A DNA stretch of 64,000 bases from Cristatella mucedo (lineage: Eukaryota > Bryozoa > Phylactolaemata > Cristatellidae). The notes beneath the pieces were generated by a model. The model made no database searches. It saw nothing but the letters and a program-made list of their open reading frames with translations, and had not been told where the DNA came from. The stretch spans positions 1,031,001 to 1,095,000 of the forward strand of contig WPIO01000010.1 of the NCBI GenBank assembly GCA_009760855.2. Reading direction: 5' to 3'. Shown in pieces: positions 36,506-48,189 of this stretch; the stretch's first letter is position 1, and the number at the start of each line of letters is the position of its first letter. The position numbers and the translations under genes were made by a program.

Positions 36506-36833
36506 AATGCCTTACTACTAAAAGGTAGGGATTGAAAAAGTAGAAAAACGGCAGATTAATTGGTTTTTATTCTTTCTTTCACCGATGGAATCTCCGTGCA
36601 TAGTGTTCGCTTTTTCCAATAAGAATGCAGATAGCTTTACCGGATAATCAATTACTTACATAACTTGCTGAATGTGATACTGAAAATGTAAGTTAAATTG
36701 CAAAATAATTCTTCTCAACAGAATGACGCAAAAAGAGACAGCCAGGTTCAGAAAAACTTATCCTCCTCATTAATTAGTATAGTGAGCCCTCACAATATTT
36801 CCTATTGAAAATCTATGCTATCAAGCAGTAAAT

Positions 36834-36899
36834 CAGCTAGGGTGTACATTTCAAACTGATATTTTACAGCTAGGGTGTACATTTTAAACTGATGTTCGT
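36834..36899. repeat. 33-bp tandem duplication in array copy 2
   Basis: CAGCTAGGGTGTACATTT(C/T)AAACTGAT occurs twice in succession; absent from copy 1. Confidence 0.75.
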
Positions 36900-37100
36900 T
36901 TGATGACCATATCGTTTCAAAAGTTGTATAAGCCTAGTTTTCACCAAATTGCAATCATATGGATCTGCACCTTGATTAGCACCAGTTAATAGAAGAATCG
37001 TAAAGCATCGCTGGTCAATGTATTTATATCGCCCATTCGTAATCATGTAACTAGCTAGCTAGTGGCAAATCCTCCGACCTAGACCATTTATTAGATGCTT

Positions 37101-37165
37101 ACAGATGGTTTCGAAATCTGATGTGAGTTAGCCTCATTTATGATGGTCAGCAAAATTTTTTACTT
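37101..37165 (-). CDS. Conserved coding block before GTAAGC, array copy 2
   Basis: The minus strand reads KILLTII then NEANSHQISKPS up to a GTAAGC donor (GT near 37100). The aligned segments of the other units read NEAYSYQILTPQ (copy 1, ~31.98-32.04 kb) and SEAKAHQTLTPH (copy 3, ~41.07-41.12 kb) in the same frame, which supports past coding. In copy 2 a stop lies just upstream and no acceptor falls between, so this copy may be decayed. Confidence 0.35.
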
Positions 37166-37187
37166 TAACCAACTCCCGTGCCCTTAC

Positions 37188-37313
37188 TTATCCCACTGTC
37201 GAGCCTCGTTTTGACTTTGAGGTTTGCACATTTACCATTGCCTCCCTTCATTACCACACTAAACTTGTTTGGGGCATCAATGGAAAATGATCCTTGTTTT
37301 ATGAGGACATCAG
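37188..37313 (-). CDS. Small ectodomain exon, array copy 2
   Basis: Phase 1-1 exon of 126 bases, acceptor GTGAATATTGAG, donor ATAA|GTAAGG (GT at 37187-37186). Peptide: ADVLIKQGSFSIDAPNKF, then GGNGKCANLKVKTRLDSGI. The N-terminal ADV and the Cys-x-x-Leu-x-Val segment recur in the 36202-36059 candidate and, broken, at 41.2 kb. An alternative donor (AATG|GTAAAT) inside would also give phase 1. Domain unknown. Confidence 0.5.
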
Positions 37314-37564
37314 CTCAATATTCACATTAAATGTTCAGCTAAACCTGCTTACTAGTACCCTTTATTATTTCATGTTGAGTTATTTCTTTAGTATGCCTGG
37401 CTCATAGAACTAACGAACCACGTACCTGTTAATGACAGCCCAGCATATGTAATTGCATTTTTCGACTGCTGGTCAACTGTTGGTTTTTATAAGCCTTACA
37501 AAGATAGACGGATGGTGAGGAATAACTTTTCAACAATGCTTCGATTATTTGTCCTTTCATTTTG

Positions 37565-37645
37565 AGATAATAATAATAATAATAATTCACTTGATAAAGG
37601 GCCCTCAGAGAACTCAATCTCTCTCTAGGCGTTTTACATATGCCA
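37565..37645 (-). mobile_element. LINE tail only
   Basis: (AAT)n followed by TTCACTTGATAAAGGGCCCT and the remaining tail. Located at a different place in array copy 2 from the tail in copy 1. Confidence 0.6.
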
Positions 37646-37753
37646 ACCTAATGTATGGATATTACGCTCATATTGAGCTCAAGCTCAATTACCTATTGTA
37701 TTTATTCTTATAAAGGCACTCGATCGCGAAAAACAGGGGTCAAGCTACTTTAC

Positions 37754-37828
37754 CGTTAGCTTGAAAGGTGTTCATAGTCATTTGCATTGAGGTAATATCA
37801 GTGCTTTCTCCAGTCGATGAAGCTTCAC
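37754..37828 (-). CDS. 75-bp Ser/Thr-rich linker exon, array copy 2
   Basis: Acceptor GGTTTACGTGTAG, donor AACG|GTAAAG (GT at 37753-37752), phase 1-1, 75 bases. Peptide features GEASSTGESTDITSMQMTMN and FQAN. It shares the DIT/TS pattern with the copy-1 exon and ends in Gln-Ala-x-Gly as do the others. Confidence 0.65.
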
Positions 37829-39819
37829 CTACACGTAAACCAATAAAGGATTTGCAAGCGATCAGTGAGTCGTAATATTATTTACTCATGCGTGTTTTTT
37901 TGCAGATTTCTCATAAGTTCTATTTAAGATCGTACCTAGATTTACATGTTTTCTTTCAAATTTAAGCTCACATTTTGAAGTAGGGATAATTGATTGAACA
38001 CGAACAAAATCCATTCCATTACATCCTTAAGGAAATCATAGGAGCATCTCGTCAGTTTACAATAAATGCCATTACTATCAAAAACATTTATTTCCAAACA
38101 CTTTTTTCAGTAATCTAAAAAAAACGAAACTTCTCTACGCCAAACGTACGAGCAAAATGTTTTGAGCCACAGAGAGGGTATGAGGTGAGAAAAAAGAGTA
38201 CCTTGCATTAATCATTTGGTGCTTTGCACCGATAGATCAACACTTACGGGACGGAGTGAACGAGTTTCCGAGAAGGGAGATTTTAAACAGAATTTTTTAA
38301 TGAATCCATGCTAGATATAAGAAAGTTATATTGTGCAGAGGAAGAGAACTTCGATTAAAAAAATTCATAATTTGCTCGATTATAGTGAAGTTTTCAAATA
38401 ATCTTCATCAGACTAATATTGTACGTGATTCTTTGATCAAAACTTCAATCTCAGAAAAGACCTATTTAGATTTTAGGTTAAATTTTTTCAATGGTTTTTA
38501 TAATTCTAAACTTATCTAGTTCATTTTTCTACGCTACGAAAAAACCCAGGAGTAAAGTAGTCATTCAGATGCAATCATTATTTAACGATTAAAGTCAAGG
38601 TACATATTATTTATAACATTTAAGTCTTTGCATTGTTATTGTAAAGCAAAGATCCGTTCTTCTGCAATTTATTTAACACCCTTGCAACGTAAAGGCTAAC
38701 TGACTTTAAATATAAGCAATTGAGAGACGTCTTTGGGAGGAGGGGAAACTAGAGACAGTTCAGACCCTAAAACGAGTAGCTAAAGAAAGCCGGAGAATTA
38801 AAAAAATTCAGGTAACTCATCGAAGAATTCCGTTACTATCTAAAAGCAGAGGTCTTAGGAATCCATCAATAGATCTGCCTCAGAAGTAAGACTATCTCCG
38901 AGTAATTGGTTTCACAAATCAGGAAAAGGCCGCATAGCCCACCTCCAAGAACTATTGAAGCATCGCAATTCGAATCGAGACCGACTGTACTTACTTAACT
39001 ACCCTGACGGAGCAAAAGTTCAATGAAAGTGCCAAAAGTTAGCAGGGATTCAGGTATTTGTGGTTTCTACCTGTCGCCTTTAGTCAGATGTTGAGACAGT
39101 GATATGTGTGTTCTATGTCATCTATGAATCCCAACTTTATGGAAGTCGTGTTAACAATAGGGAACTGTAGGTGGACATTGACAGAGAACTTAAGGCTGTA
39201 CTTTAGCCTCCAGACTTAGCTTGCCTGCCACTGGTTTAATCACTATAAAGGTCTTCTTCAGATGATAAATAGTCAAATAATAAAACCATTTTTAGTTCGG
39301 TTATTACCATATCACCACAGCAAGAATGATTTGAAATGACAGATTCCTATACGAACCATGCTTTTTATGGCCTTAGCAGCAGGGTATAGCAAAATGAATG
39401 ACAACATATCGCTGTAAGTAGCCTGAGGATCGGATTAGCGGGCACATGTACGGTTAAAATTTAACCTATACTAGGGTTCGAATATAAACTTAAAGACTTC
39501 GGCACCCCGTCTTAAAAAATTGATAGCAGTAATAATCAAGCACATTATTTTTATCAAAACACCGTGATATTCCAATAGCTAATATTTCCCTGCTGACGTC
39601 GGAAATTTGCAGTAACGAGAAGGCCGTGAGTTTTATTGGCCTGAAGGATCATCAAAAGCACATGGATGATGAAAAGATATAAAAAAGGTTACTTTGGTAA
39701 CACGCAAGGCCGCTGTATTTTGGCTTTTTCATACCAAAGCAAATAATTGCATCAGTTTTAGTCTCACGGTGCTCTTAGTTTCTCTGCTGAAAATCAAAAA
39801 ATTATTACCTGCTGCAGTT

Positions 39820-40150
39820 GTAAGCTTGAAGACCATTGACAACGAAAGATTTTGCTCTGAAGGTCCTAGATTGAAGAACTCATTTCTTCATTTGGTTCAC
39901 AACTAAATTGATTCTCCTGCTGCCGAATATGGCTCATCCTTTCCAAAAGTCCTGACCTAGTAGTTCCGAGCTACTCGCAACCTTCAGTTATATCGCGACT
40001 CATCTACGCTTAACACTTTCAATTTATTGTGTGAAAAGAAAAACTGCGTGTTAAGGGATTCATACCAAAAGCTGTTTCTGCTTCAGCTAGGGTTATGCCA
40101 TTTCCATACCCGTCGCTGCCGGTGACGATGATTACTTTTAGCGTTTCTTA
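39820..40150 (+). mobile_element. Second-family LINE remnant in array copy 2
   Basis: GAAGGTCCTAGATTGAAGAA corresponds to the GPRLWN box of the 55.1 kb element, with the CTGACCTAGTAGTTCCGAGC stretch aligned to copy 1. Confidence 0.5.
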
Positions 40151-40729
40151 AATTGTGCGCTAATGATTGAGGCAGAATTTTGACTATCATAAACCTACGC
40201 TTAACTATTAGAATGCTTTAGTACAGTTCAGAGCAAGCTATTCTCTTAGTATCTTAAAACTGGTATCTTTAGTGTACAATTGGATACAATTTAGTTGACA
40301 ATTTTACATGGAAGGTTATCAAGTTAATAGCAACAAGTTTATATTCCCTGTTAAGGTCCAGTAACAATATTGATACGATATTTGTTCTCGAGCGTCTCTC
40401 ATTCAGCACGAATATCGGTCGACCGCGACAGAACAACAACTAAATTCTATTTGAATGTGAAAGCTTATAGCATTCACCACAAAAGGTGACTATCTTGGAT
40501 AATTAGAACTCTTAGAAAGGGAGGGGAAGAACATAGAGATTATCCGTAATTATTTAGTTTATATTCTGTCTCAGACTAAATAAATCTGCATGCGCGGTTT
40601 TGACTTAAGCTTGTATTAGGATCTAAACCCTTTTTAAACCGTTTTCGAAACTTAGAGATAACATTATAGCCCACTAATTTGCGTCTAAACTATTATTCTA
40701 TAGATTTTGATTACTTTTTCATAATAATA

Positions 40730-40815
40730 CTACCACTAATAATAATAATACATGTGATAAAGCGCCCTCAAAGAACTCAATCTCTTTCTTGGCACTTTAC
40801 ATTTGCTGTAAATGA
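40730..40815 (-). mobile_element. LINE tail only
   Basis: (AAT)n, then CATGTGATAAAGCGCCCTCA and the rest of the tail, at the boundary of array copies 2 and 3. Confidence 0.6.
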
Positions 40816-41029
40816 AAATGTATTGCAATGTACTGTCTAGCACTAATTTACAATCAAGGAATACATTTCCCAAGTGATTTAACGAGACGACCACGTGATT
40901 TTTATGGTACCGTAAGTCTACTTTCTGCCAGGTATAGCTTCATGCTAGTATATAGACCTGCTAATATAGCGATAGGAATACCTAGCTTAGTAATATATTT
41001 TACTCGGCCATCTAAAATTTGTTTAACTC

Positions 41030-41265
41030 ACTCCTCGCAAGTGTTCCAACCCACACTATTAGACGCTTACATGTGGCGTCAAAGTCTGGTGTGCCTTAGC
41101 CTCAGACCTTTGCAATTGCTTAATAAAGCTTTCTTTTTCTTTGCGACACTCACCATCAAGCTACGCTTTGACTTGAAGTTCTACCCATAACATAATTTCA
41201 TAGCATAACTTCATAGCATAACTTCATAGTCGTTCTCCAATTTGAAGGGGTGTCTACGACTATCA
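41030..41265 (-). pseudogene. Decayed ectodomain exon, array copy 3
   Basis: The minus strand has an acceptor-like CAAGTAATAG followed by a phase-1 frame (ADSRRHPFKLENDYEVML) that runs into a 13-base direct repeat (ATGAAGTTATGCT-type, three rounds) and shifts frame. Downstream the frame resumes as VELQVKA, a stop, LDGECRKEKESF, and SEAKAHQTLTPH before GTAAGC. The equivalent exon in copy 2 (37313-37188) is intact. One in-frame stop and the repeat-driven frameshift argue that this copy no longer codes. Confidence 0.4.
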
Positions 41266-41454
41266 GCTATTACTTGTCTCATTAGAGTGGCAGCTATATG
41301 CACAATGCTCTGTTCAGCTAACTTTGCCCATTAGTGAACTAACTTTGTATGTGGACTTGGTGTCCTTGTATGTGTATTGCTCATGGATTTTACAAACCGT
41401 GTCACTTGTTAACGGTAGCTCCTAGTGCATTATTGTATGCAGCCAGTCTGACAC

Positions 41455-41825
41455 TAATAACAATTATTACTATACATTTTTAAAAGAACCGGCAGGGAAC
41501 TCAATCTCTTTTTAGGCATTTCAAGATAGCACGATCGAATGGTTGGTGATAACAAGCTCAACGGCAACGATTATGAAATGCTTAGAGCTTAGAGATGGCA
41601 TGTCCATAGTCAGCGAAAAAACTGTCAGCGCACAGTGTTAACACGCATTTGTACACAAAAGAAAGATCCCATGAATCTATCAAATGCGGTTTAAAAAAAC
41701 GCTTTTAGCTTCATTTTAAACGTGGTCAAGTCGGGGGCTGCAATGACGCCAGTCGAAAGTGATTTCCAGGCTTTTGGAGCATACGAACTGAACGTGATGT
41801 CTCCAAAGTATTAAAAGTTCACAGG
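41455..41825 (-). mobile_element. LINE 3' fragment within array copy 3
   Basis: Diverged tail (CAGGGAACTCAATCTCTTTT) plus the C-terminal coding remnant up to the 'GTCTCCAAAG' site, minus strand. Confidence 0.55.
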
Positions 41826-42027
41826 TTACATGTTAACGTAAGGTTTTTGATGCTACACTGTTGATGATAAATTACTTGTCAACAAGGTTTGGTTATGTAT
41901 TCCTATTTTGGGTATTTTAAACCGCCTGCATGGATATTCAGTTCCAACATTGCTTAATGTAAACTTCTATGTGCAGAAATTAGTTTATAGGCACTGCTTA
42001 TTGGTTGACCAAATAACCTAACCTTAC

Positions 42028-42102
42028 CATAAGCTTGCATGGTAGTCATTTTCCAATGTGTAGACGTGGCGTAGGTTTTTATTTCAGTTGAAGTGTCATC
42101 AG
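42028..42102 (-). CDS. 75-bp Ser/Thr-rich linker exon, array copy 3
   Basis: Phase 1-1 exon of 75 bases: acceptor GAGGTTTTTAG, donor TATG|GTAAGG (GT at 42027-42026). Peptide features DDTSTEIKTYATSTHWKMTT. Same length, phase and splice borders as the exons at 37828-37754 and 33548-33474 in the other array units. Thr/Ser-rich content suggests a stalk or O-glycosylated linker between domains (inference). Confidence 0.65.
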
Positions 42103-43439
42103 CTAAAAACCTCGACAATTGAGTCATCGACATTGGGACGAGCGAATATTAACGGCTATTAATTTTCTGAAACGCTAACAGACTTCTCATAACATACCTT
42201 TTAAAAACAATCTTGACCTTAAATCCACTATTTTGAAAAGTTTTACTCTGCAACTATAAGGCAGGAACGCATAAAGAGGCATTCCAATAATAATGATTAT
42301 TTGACGACCATGTAAATATGTCTTGAGCAAGACGCTTCAATTGAAAGTAACTAGTAACACTATCTAGGGCATGCACTTTGAAAAATGTCAGTGCAGTACT
42401 TTGGAAGACTTAAATTTTAAAATCTACCTCATGGTGAATTTAACTGAATAGAACTGAGGGTACAGATAAGGATGAAATGGGATGTCTTGCATTTTAACGA
42501 CCATCTCTGCGCGTGTGGTTCGATGGAAAATCGAAAAAATGAAGTCCATTTTGCGATTGGAAATCAGTCAAAAAATTGCTTAAGTTAATCCAGGTAAGGT
42601 TTAATAATGTTATGTCAAATGAATTAAACATTTTAATATTTTAAGGAGCAATAGCCGAGTTAGGATGGAAGTTTAAAAGTAAGTGTTTTCATAAAAATCT
42701 TCAATACTTCTTTTTAATATGATATTTCAATCAAAATCCCAATCTTTGGCTCGGCTAGTTTTAATATTACGTTTGCTCTTTTATACTTCATGTAATTTAT
42801 TACATGATCTATTTAATTTTTCGATCAATTTAATTTTCAAAAATGCTCAGAAAAACCTGGATCGTGTTAGTTGCCAAGAGTCAATCATTCACTCACGTTA
42901 TCAAACCATTTCGTAAACGACGTGTTTGATGACTCAAGCTTGAAGTTTCTATAGTTTACAGCCAGGCTATAACCTATGACATGTGATATACAAAAAGTCC
43001 GCAAAAAATGAAAAACTAACTGTAAATTAGTGCCGCCGACCAAAGTCTCTCAAGGAGGTAAAACTTGCTACAATTCCGTCCTTAGGAAGAGTATTTAATA
43101 AATAGCTGAATAAACAACATATACGGGACTCATTATGGACTTGATATATCCTGCGACAGCAATATCAGCGGAATTCATCGATAAATATGCCCATAAAGTT
43201 CAACAAGCCACGCACTGCACCAAGGCTGCACTAAGCTTTTACATGCTGCACAGCCAATCGTCAAGAACTGCTGCCACAGCATGACAGTTAGAACATGTCG
43301 AAGCTGACTACGTCCACTCTGCTTTCTACCTATACTCAGGAACAGCTCAAGGACAGTAATAAAAACAAAATCACTGGCTCATGTATATAATCGAATCTTA
43401 CTCATCCTTTATTCTTCTCTGCCATCTGATACTGAGCCC

Positions 43440-45188
43440 ACGAGCCACTGGCAGTACCCTAGATCCCAAAAATCTCAAGAAAGCAAAACTAGACCAAGAG
43501 AACTTGAGAAACTACCGCCCAGTCTCCCTTCTACCATTCTTATAAAAAACATTGGAACGGGTCGTAGCAGACCAGCTGAACACATATATCGAAACTTCAA
43601 ACCTTGCTAGTAAGTCCCAGTCTGGCTTTAGAGCTAATCACTCCACAGAGTCAGCGTTGCTTAGGGTATACAACAACCTACTTAGGAATGCAGACATGGG
43701 TAGAGTGTCTCTGCTTGCTTTTGCTTGATCTTTCGGCGGCTTTAGATAGTATCGACCACCAAGTTCTTCTACAGCACATCTCGCATCTCGCCTGGGCATC
43801 ACTGGCACGGCTCTGCAACGCTTCAGGTCCTAACTCATTGGAAGAATCCAGAGTATTGACGTGAATTGACGAAGATCATCCGAGGTCCCTCTGAAATATG
43901 GGGGACTTCAGGGCTCCATGATAGGTCTGGTTCTTCTCATGGCTGATACTCTCCCTCTTGCTGATGTGATTGCCAAGCACAATCTAGGCTTTCACTTCTA
44001 TGTGGATGACACTCAGTTGTACCTTTACTTTTATCCCTCCCAGCCTTCGAGCACCTTAAATTTATCCAACCCCATGCGGCACGTATTGATAACATCCGCA
44101 CATGGATGGCAGCAAATTTTCTTAAATTAAATGATGATAAAACCAACTTACCTAGTTATGGGCAAACCAAGTGTGATTCAGAAACTGGAAAGGCTGACGC
44201 TCAAAATCGGCACTGTCAGCAAATCTCCTGTTGAATTTGCATGAAATCTAGGTGTCATGTTCCAAAGTGACTTTTCGTTAGACGACCACATCAGCTCCAC
44301 AATCAAGTCTGCCTACTTTCAGCTATATAAAATTGCTAAAGTTCGACCTTGTTTAGATAAAGATACCTCATCTAAGATGGTCCGTGCATTTGTGACCTCC
44401 TGTCTTGACTTGTATAACTCACTGCTTGTGGACCTACCAGCATGTGCAAGCAGGTGCTTACAGCTGGTACAAAACTCAGCAGCTTGGCTTGTCTGTCGTG
44501 AGGGTTGCCCTTGGCACATCACACCACTTCTCGCCGATCTGCACTGGCTCCTATCCACAACGCATCGACTTCAAGGTGCTGTCACTCACTATTGGGTTTC
44601 TTCATTCATTGTCTCCAGCCTACCTATCAGATCTACTCCTCCTCGAGCCTAAGCATCATACCATTCGCTTTTTGGAATCTAAACGCTTACCTCTACCTCG
44701 TATGAACCTCAAAGTCTTTGGAGACCGTGAGTTTATTTCGTATACTTCCAAAGCCCGGAACTCACTCTCGACTGGCATCACGACATCTCTTGACTTGACT
44801 ACATTTAAAAAGAAACTAAAGACGCATCTATTTATCTCATCATTAAACATGTCCACGTGATTCGCCCTTTATGTGCTTATGCATGCTGACACTGTGCATG
44901 CTGCCACTAACCACATTTGCATGCTGACCCTGTGCATGCCACCCCTAACCATATTATGCTTGCTGTCATTAAGCATGCTACTACTAACCATTAGGTCATG
45001 CTTCCTTTGTAAATTTAAAGCTCATAGAAAGCGATTAAGTTGTCTGAGGATGCTATATCAAATGTATTATAATTATTATCATTATTATGACAAACTACTA
45101 TGGCTAATTTCTAGTTGTCTGAGGATGCTATATCAAATGTATTATAACTATCATCATTATTATGACAAACTACTATGGCTAATTTCTA
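43440..45188 (+). mobile_element. LINE copy with recognisable reverse transcriptase motifs
   Basis: Best-preserved RT of the window. Seen in order: NYRPVSLLPF, then RVVADQLNTYIETSNLAS, SQSGFRANHSTESAL, LLLDLSAALDSIDHQVLL, the QGSM box, and FHFYVDDTQLYLYF (the YxDD site), then the C-terminal ITPLLADLHWL region and the family 3' tail. Such motifs are typical of L2/CR1-group elements. Frames are interrupted by several stops and indels. It truncates array copy 3 at its 5' end. Confidence 0.8.
45039..45188. repeat. 75-bp tandem duplication at a LINE 3' end
   Basis: GTTGTCTGAGGATGCTATAT begins each unit; it contains the (ATT)n end of the LINE plus flanking DNA. The two units differ at only two or three bases, so the duplication followed insertion. 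Confidence 0.85.
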
Positions 45189-45189
45189 G

Positions 45190-46340
45190 ATTTCGCGAGG
45201 TGGGTTTCTCCAGCTTGACTGCAACAACATGGGCAACGGTATAGACTATTTTCATATGGCATTGAATTGCAAACAACTACTAGGCAAAAATTATGAAGAG
45301 TCGATTGCATCGTTTCCTGATGCAATGCAGTATTATTGCTGCTGCAATAAGCTAACGTCATAAAGCTAAGCCGTAAAGTTTTCCTCACGAAATATTTCAG
45401 ACTTTGTGGAATGCGGTTTAATTTTCTGTGAAATTCAAACAGCTATTATTTTTATCTATTGACTTACAGAACAGTAACGACTCGGCAGTGAGTTAATATC
45501 GTAATCAGTGGTTGCTATATTTTTGGGACTTGACATTTGCCAACCAGAAGAAAATTAGAACTTCTCAGGTGAAGCAGGCATGTCATATTTATTATGGATG
45601 CAATGCTGATGACTAAGACCAGCCATAGGGCCAGTATATATGCTTCGCCACGTGTACCATACAGCTTTCAACGCTAGTTAATGGGAAGAGACCATGAATC
45701 CAAGAGCTGTCGATATGATGTGGCGAGAGCTAAGCAACCACATAAATGACGGCTAATTATGTTTGGTTTCTTAAGTTTCAGGTGAAATAAAACAGCAAGG
45801 TAAGTCGAAAATAATGTAAACACAAATTTGCCTGCGTTGAGACCAGTCTCGCATGGTGAAGAAGTTTCTATTCTAGAACTTGTAGCAGGATATTCTCTCT
45901 CAATTTGTTCGATGTGGACAAGCGGGAGGAGCCGACCTCCTGGTCCTGTCCTGGTACGTCGGCATGCAGTAATCCCGATTAATAATCTGTGCATCATTAT
46001 CCCACAATCGTTAAGCGCAGTAAGAACTAAATGATCTGGTTCGTGATTTTGGACTTGACAAAGGACAAGGCAGAGCAGCTAGGATCAAGACCTCAGCGAT
46101 ATTTTCTTCTCGAAGATTTCACAATTACTGATTAACGTAAGCTCCACCAGCACATGAAGTCTTTCTTTAGAAAGGTACTGAATCTGGTGTTGTGTTCTGC
46201 ATTTCAGGCCTCAAGAACGCCTTAAAAATCCCTTATAACCCTCAGGAATTGAAAATTTTTGTAGAATCTTCCAAGCACAGTTTTAAGGCCATGCATTTGC
46301 ACGACCGAAACCATCTTGGCTTCATTTTGTTTGCTTATCA
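45190..46340. other. Open reading on both strands, unassigned
   Basis: 45674-45997 (minus, 107 codons) and 45828-46034 (plus) are both open and overlap in a locally GC-richer patch. No good exon borders choose between them. Confidence 0.3.
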
Positions 46341-46344
46341 AGCA

Positions 46345-46462
46345 TGATTTTACTCACCATTCAATTGCATTTCCCTTTGCAGCAAATGTAAAGCGCCTAG
46401 AAAGAGATTAAGTTCTCTGACGGCGCTTTATCAAGTGCATTATTATTATTATTATTATCTCC
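46345..46462 (+). mobile_element. LINE tail only
   Basis: Starts CAAGCATGATTTTACTCACC, contains the AAAGCGCCTAG...GGCGCTTTA hairpin and ends in (ATT)n. Confidence 0.6.
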
Positions 46463-46523
46463 CGTCTATTTCAGTAGCCCATTCTATCCATACGATAGAG
46501 AAAAATGATAACTTTAAGCAGCT

Positions 46524-46599
46524 ACTGATTTCCTATGAGTATCACAAGTTCAGCTGGTGCCCCTGCAATGATTCGAATGTAGTTTTCTTTTTCACATGA
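46524..46599 (-). CDS. Possible second half of a third ectodomain repeat
   Basis: A very good acceptor (TTGTATATTCCTGTTGCAG) opens a phase-0 frame: SCEKENYIRIIAGAPAELV then ILIGNQ and a stop. Phase 0 entry and the Cys followed by a hydrophobic strand match exon A2. The stop comes before any phase-1 donor, so the exon is either truncated or a pseudo-exon. Confidence 0.25.
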
Positions 46600-47559
46600 C
46601 TGCAACAGGAATATACAAAATAAAATTATTTCTACAGTGAATGAGATAGGCAAGTAAGGTAGTTGTACTACTTTCAGAAGGAATGGAATCGCAAGCAGAA
46701 TGTATCTGTTTGAGAGCAGGAAAATGTCAGGCTCAGTCCAGCTCAGGTCGAGGCTCACAAAATCCTGCTTCCACCCCTTTGATCAAACTAGGACTGATGA
46801 TGAACTCAGTGGAAGTGATGGACAGGACTGTGGCTGATTTCTAATGCCGGCATAAAAGATTCCCTCGACCATTGGAGGCAAAGATTAAAAATTGTGTTCA
46901 TTCATACGGGTCTGCACATTCAAGAGCTGTTTCAAAATGTTCGGTTCCATAGGTGGCTACAATGTGATGCGAAACCAACGTGAAATGCTTTCCCTTAGTG
47001 TTACAAATTGTCTCAGAAACGTTAGGGCATAACAATATAAGGAGCTAGTAAAAGATATGCTAACGAAATATTAGAAAATTTGGGAAATATCTCTAGAAAT
47101 ACTCAATTTTTACTTTATCGTTTGGATTTCTTATCTGGCACAACTCTGGTATGGTTAGGGAGTATTATGGCGAACGTGTTCATAAAGATATTGCAAATGC
47201 AGAATAGAGACACCATGGAAATGATCCGGAACAGCACTGGCTGACAACTGCTGGACACTTCCAAGACATTCCTCAGAACACATATACAGTGACGGTAAAA
47301 ATATCAAAAAAGCATTCTAAGAATTCCTTTTTTACAAGTATTTACTGCAGGCTATTACTAACGGCATGCAGTTCAGGACATAGGCGTTCAATTGCGACTA
47401 ATTAAAAAAAGTAGAGCAAGTTTTGCAATTCAGATGTAATCCTCATTTTGAACAGTTAAAATTGTATGAGAAATGATTAATGTTATTACAGTAACATGAC
47501 CTTTGCAGAAATGTGTAGACGAGTGTTATAAACAAAATAGATTCATCTCATGTCATCGG

Positions 47560-47737
47560 CATTGATGCTTGGTCTTGATAGAAAAATTGAAGTTCTTTCT
47601 TTCTTGGCTGATATCTGCGACCGATTTGAAATCATACCATTTGCTGACCACACGAAATCGACAAATGATCAGGACAAACTCATTCTCTGATAGACGCTGG
47701 AAAATCAGCAAAGTCACTTGCATCTCTATAGGAATAT
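47560..47737 (-). CDS. Possible first half of a third ectodomain repeat
   Basis: After GATGTTTGGCAG the minus strand is open in phase 1 for about 57 codons. Landmarks are IPIEMQVTLLIFQRLSENEF, CRFRVVSKWYDFKS and KTKHQC. The Ser-Lys-Trp-Tyr segment corresponds to the YKW of exon A, and the phase is the same. No good donor is visible: TCG|GTCGCA would give the expected phase 0, ATG|GTATGA phase 2. The 3' end given here is the region before the stop, not a proven border. It may be decayed. Confidence 0.3.
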
Positions 47738-48011
47738 CTGCCAAACATCATAATGAGTTGACCTGCAGCCAGTTCAAATAGCTAGCTAGTGCACAGTCAC
47801 GTTTTACAGCCTTTTAAAGAGTTTACATGGTACTTTTAGAATAAACGACGAGAAAATTGATTGGTGGAGTTATAACTATACGAATTGTTGGCAAGATAGA
47901 AAAAATCCTGTTGTTAACTGGAGGAGTGTGTGCTTTGAGATAAATTCCAACTATGCCTCACCACATAGCCTTTAGTATATTCCAGCGGAGGACAAGTAAT
48001 TGCTTGTAAAT

Positions 48012-48034
48012 GATATATGCTATATATATATATG

Positions 48035-48082
<48 letters not shown>
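48012..48082. repeat. (TA)n microsatellite
   Basis: TA run with two GC interruptions near 48019 and 48034. Confidence 0.95.
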
Positions 48083-48086
<4 letters not shown>

Positions 48087-48189
48087 GCCTTGCATGCCAA
48101 CTCAGCTGCAGTGAGTATGGAAAGACCAGTGGTGTTCTATTCATCATTCGACTGAACTTAGCTGCGTTCTTGCAAAACTCTTCCAAACT

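Larger units (their letters stand above)
31250..43440 (-). repeat. Diverged tandem array of 4-5 kb units carrying receptor exons
   Basis: Three successive copies align by eye: about 31.4-36.5, 36.5-40.5 and 40.5-43.4 kb, with a trace of a preceding copy's end near 31.1-31.4 kb. Shared landmarks recur in the same order: the 'TTTAGTTTATATT...' block (31490, 36560, 40560), the 'NEA..HQ' coding block (32.0, 37.1, 41.1), the 75-bp exon (33.5, 37.8, 42.1), the 'CGTCTCT/TTGGGAGGAG' block (34.5, 38.7, 43.05), and the LINE C-terminus (35.7, 39.9). Divergence is high and indels many, so the duplication is old. The third copy is cut by the LINE at about 43.44 kb. LINE tails (34.2, 37.6, 40.7) and the SINE (36.4) sit at non-equivalent places, so they came later. 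Confidence 0.65.
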
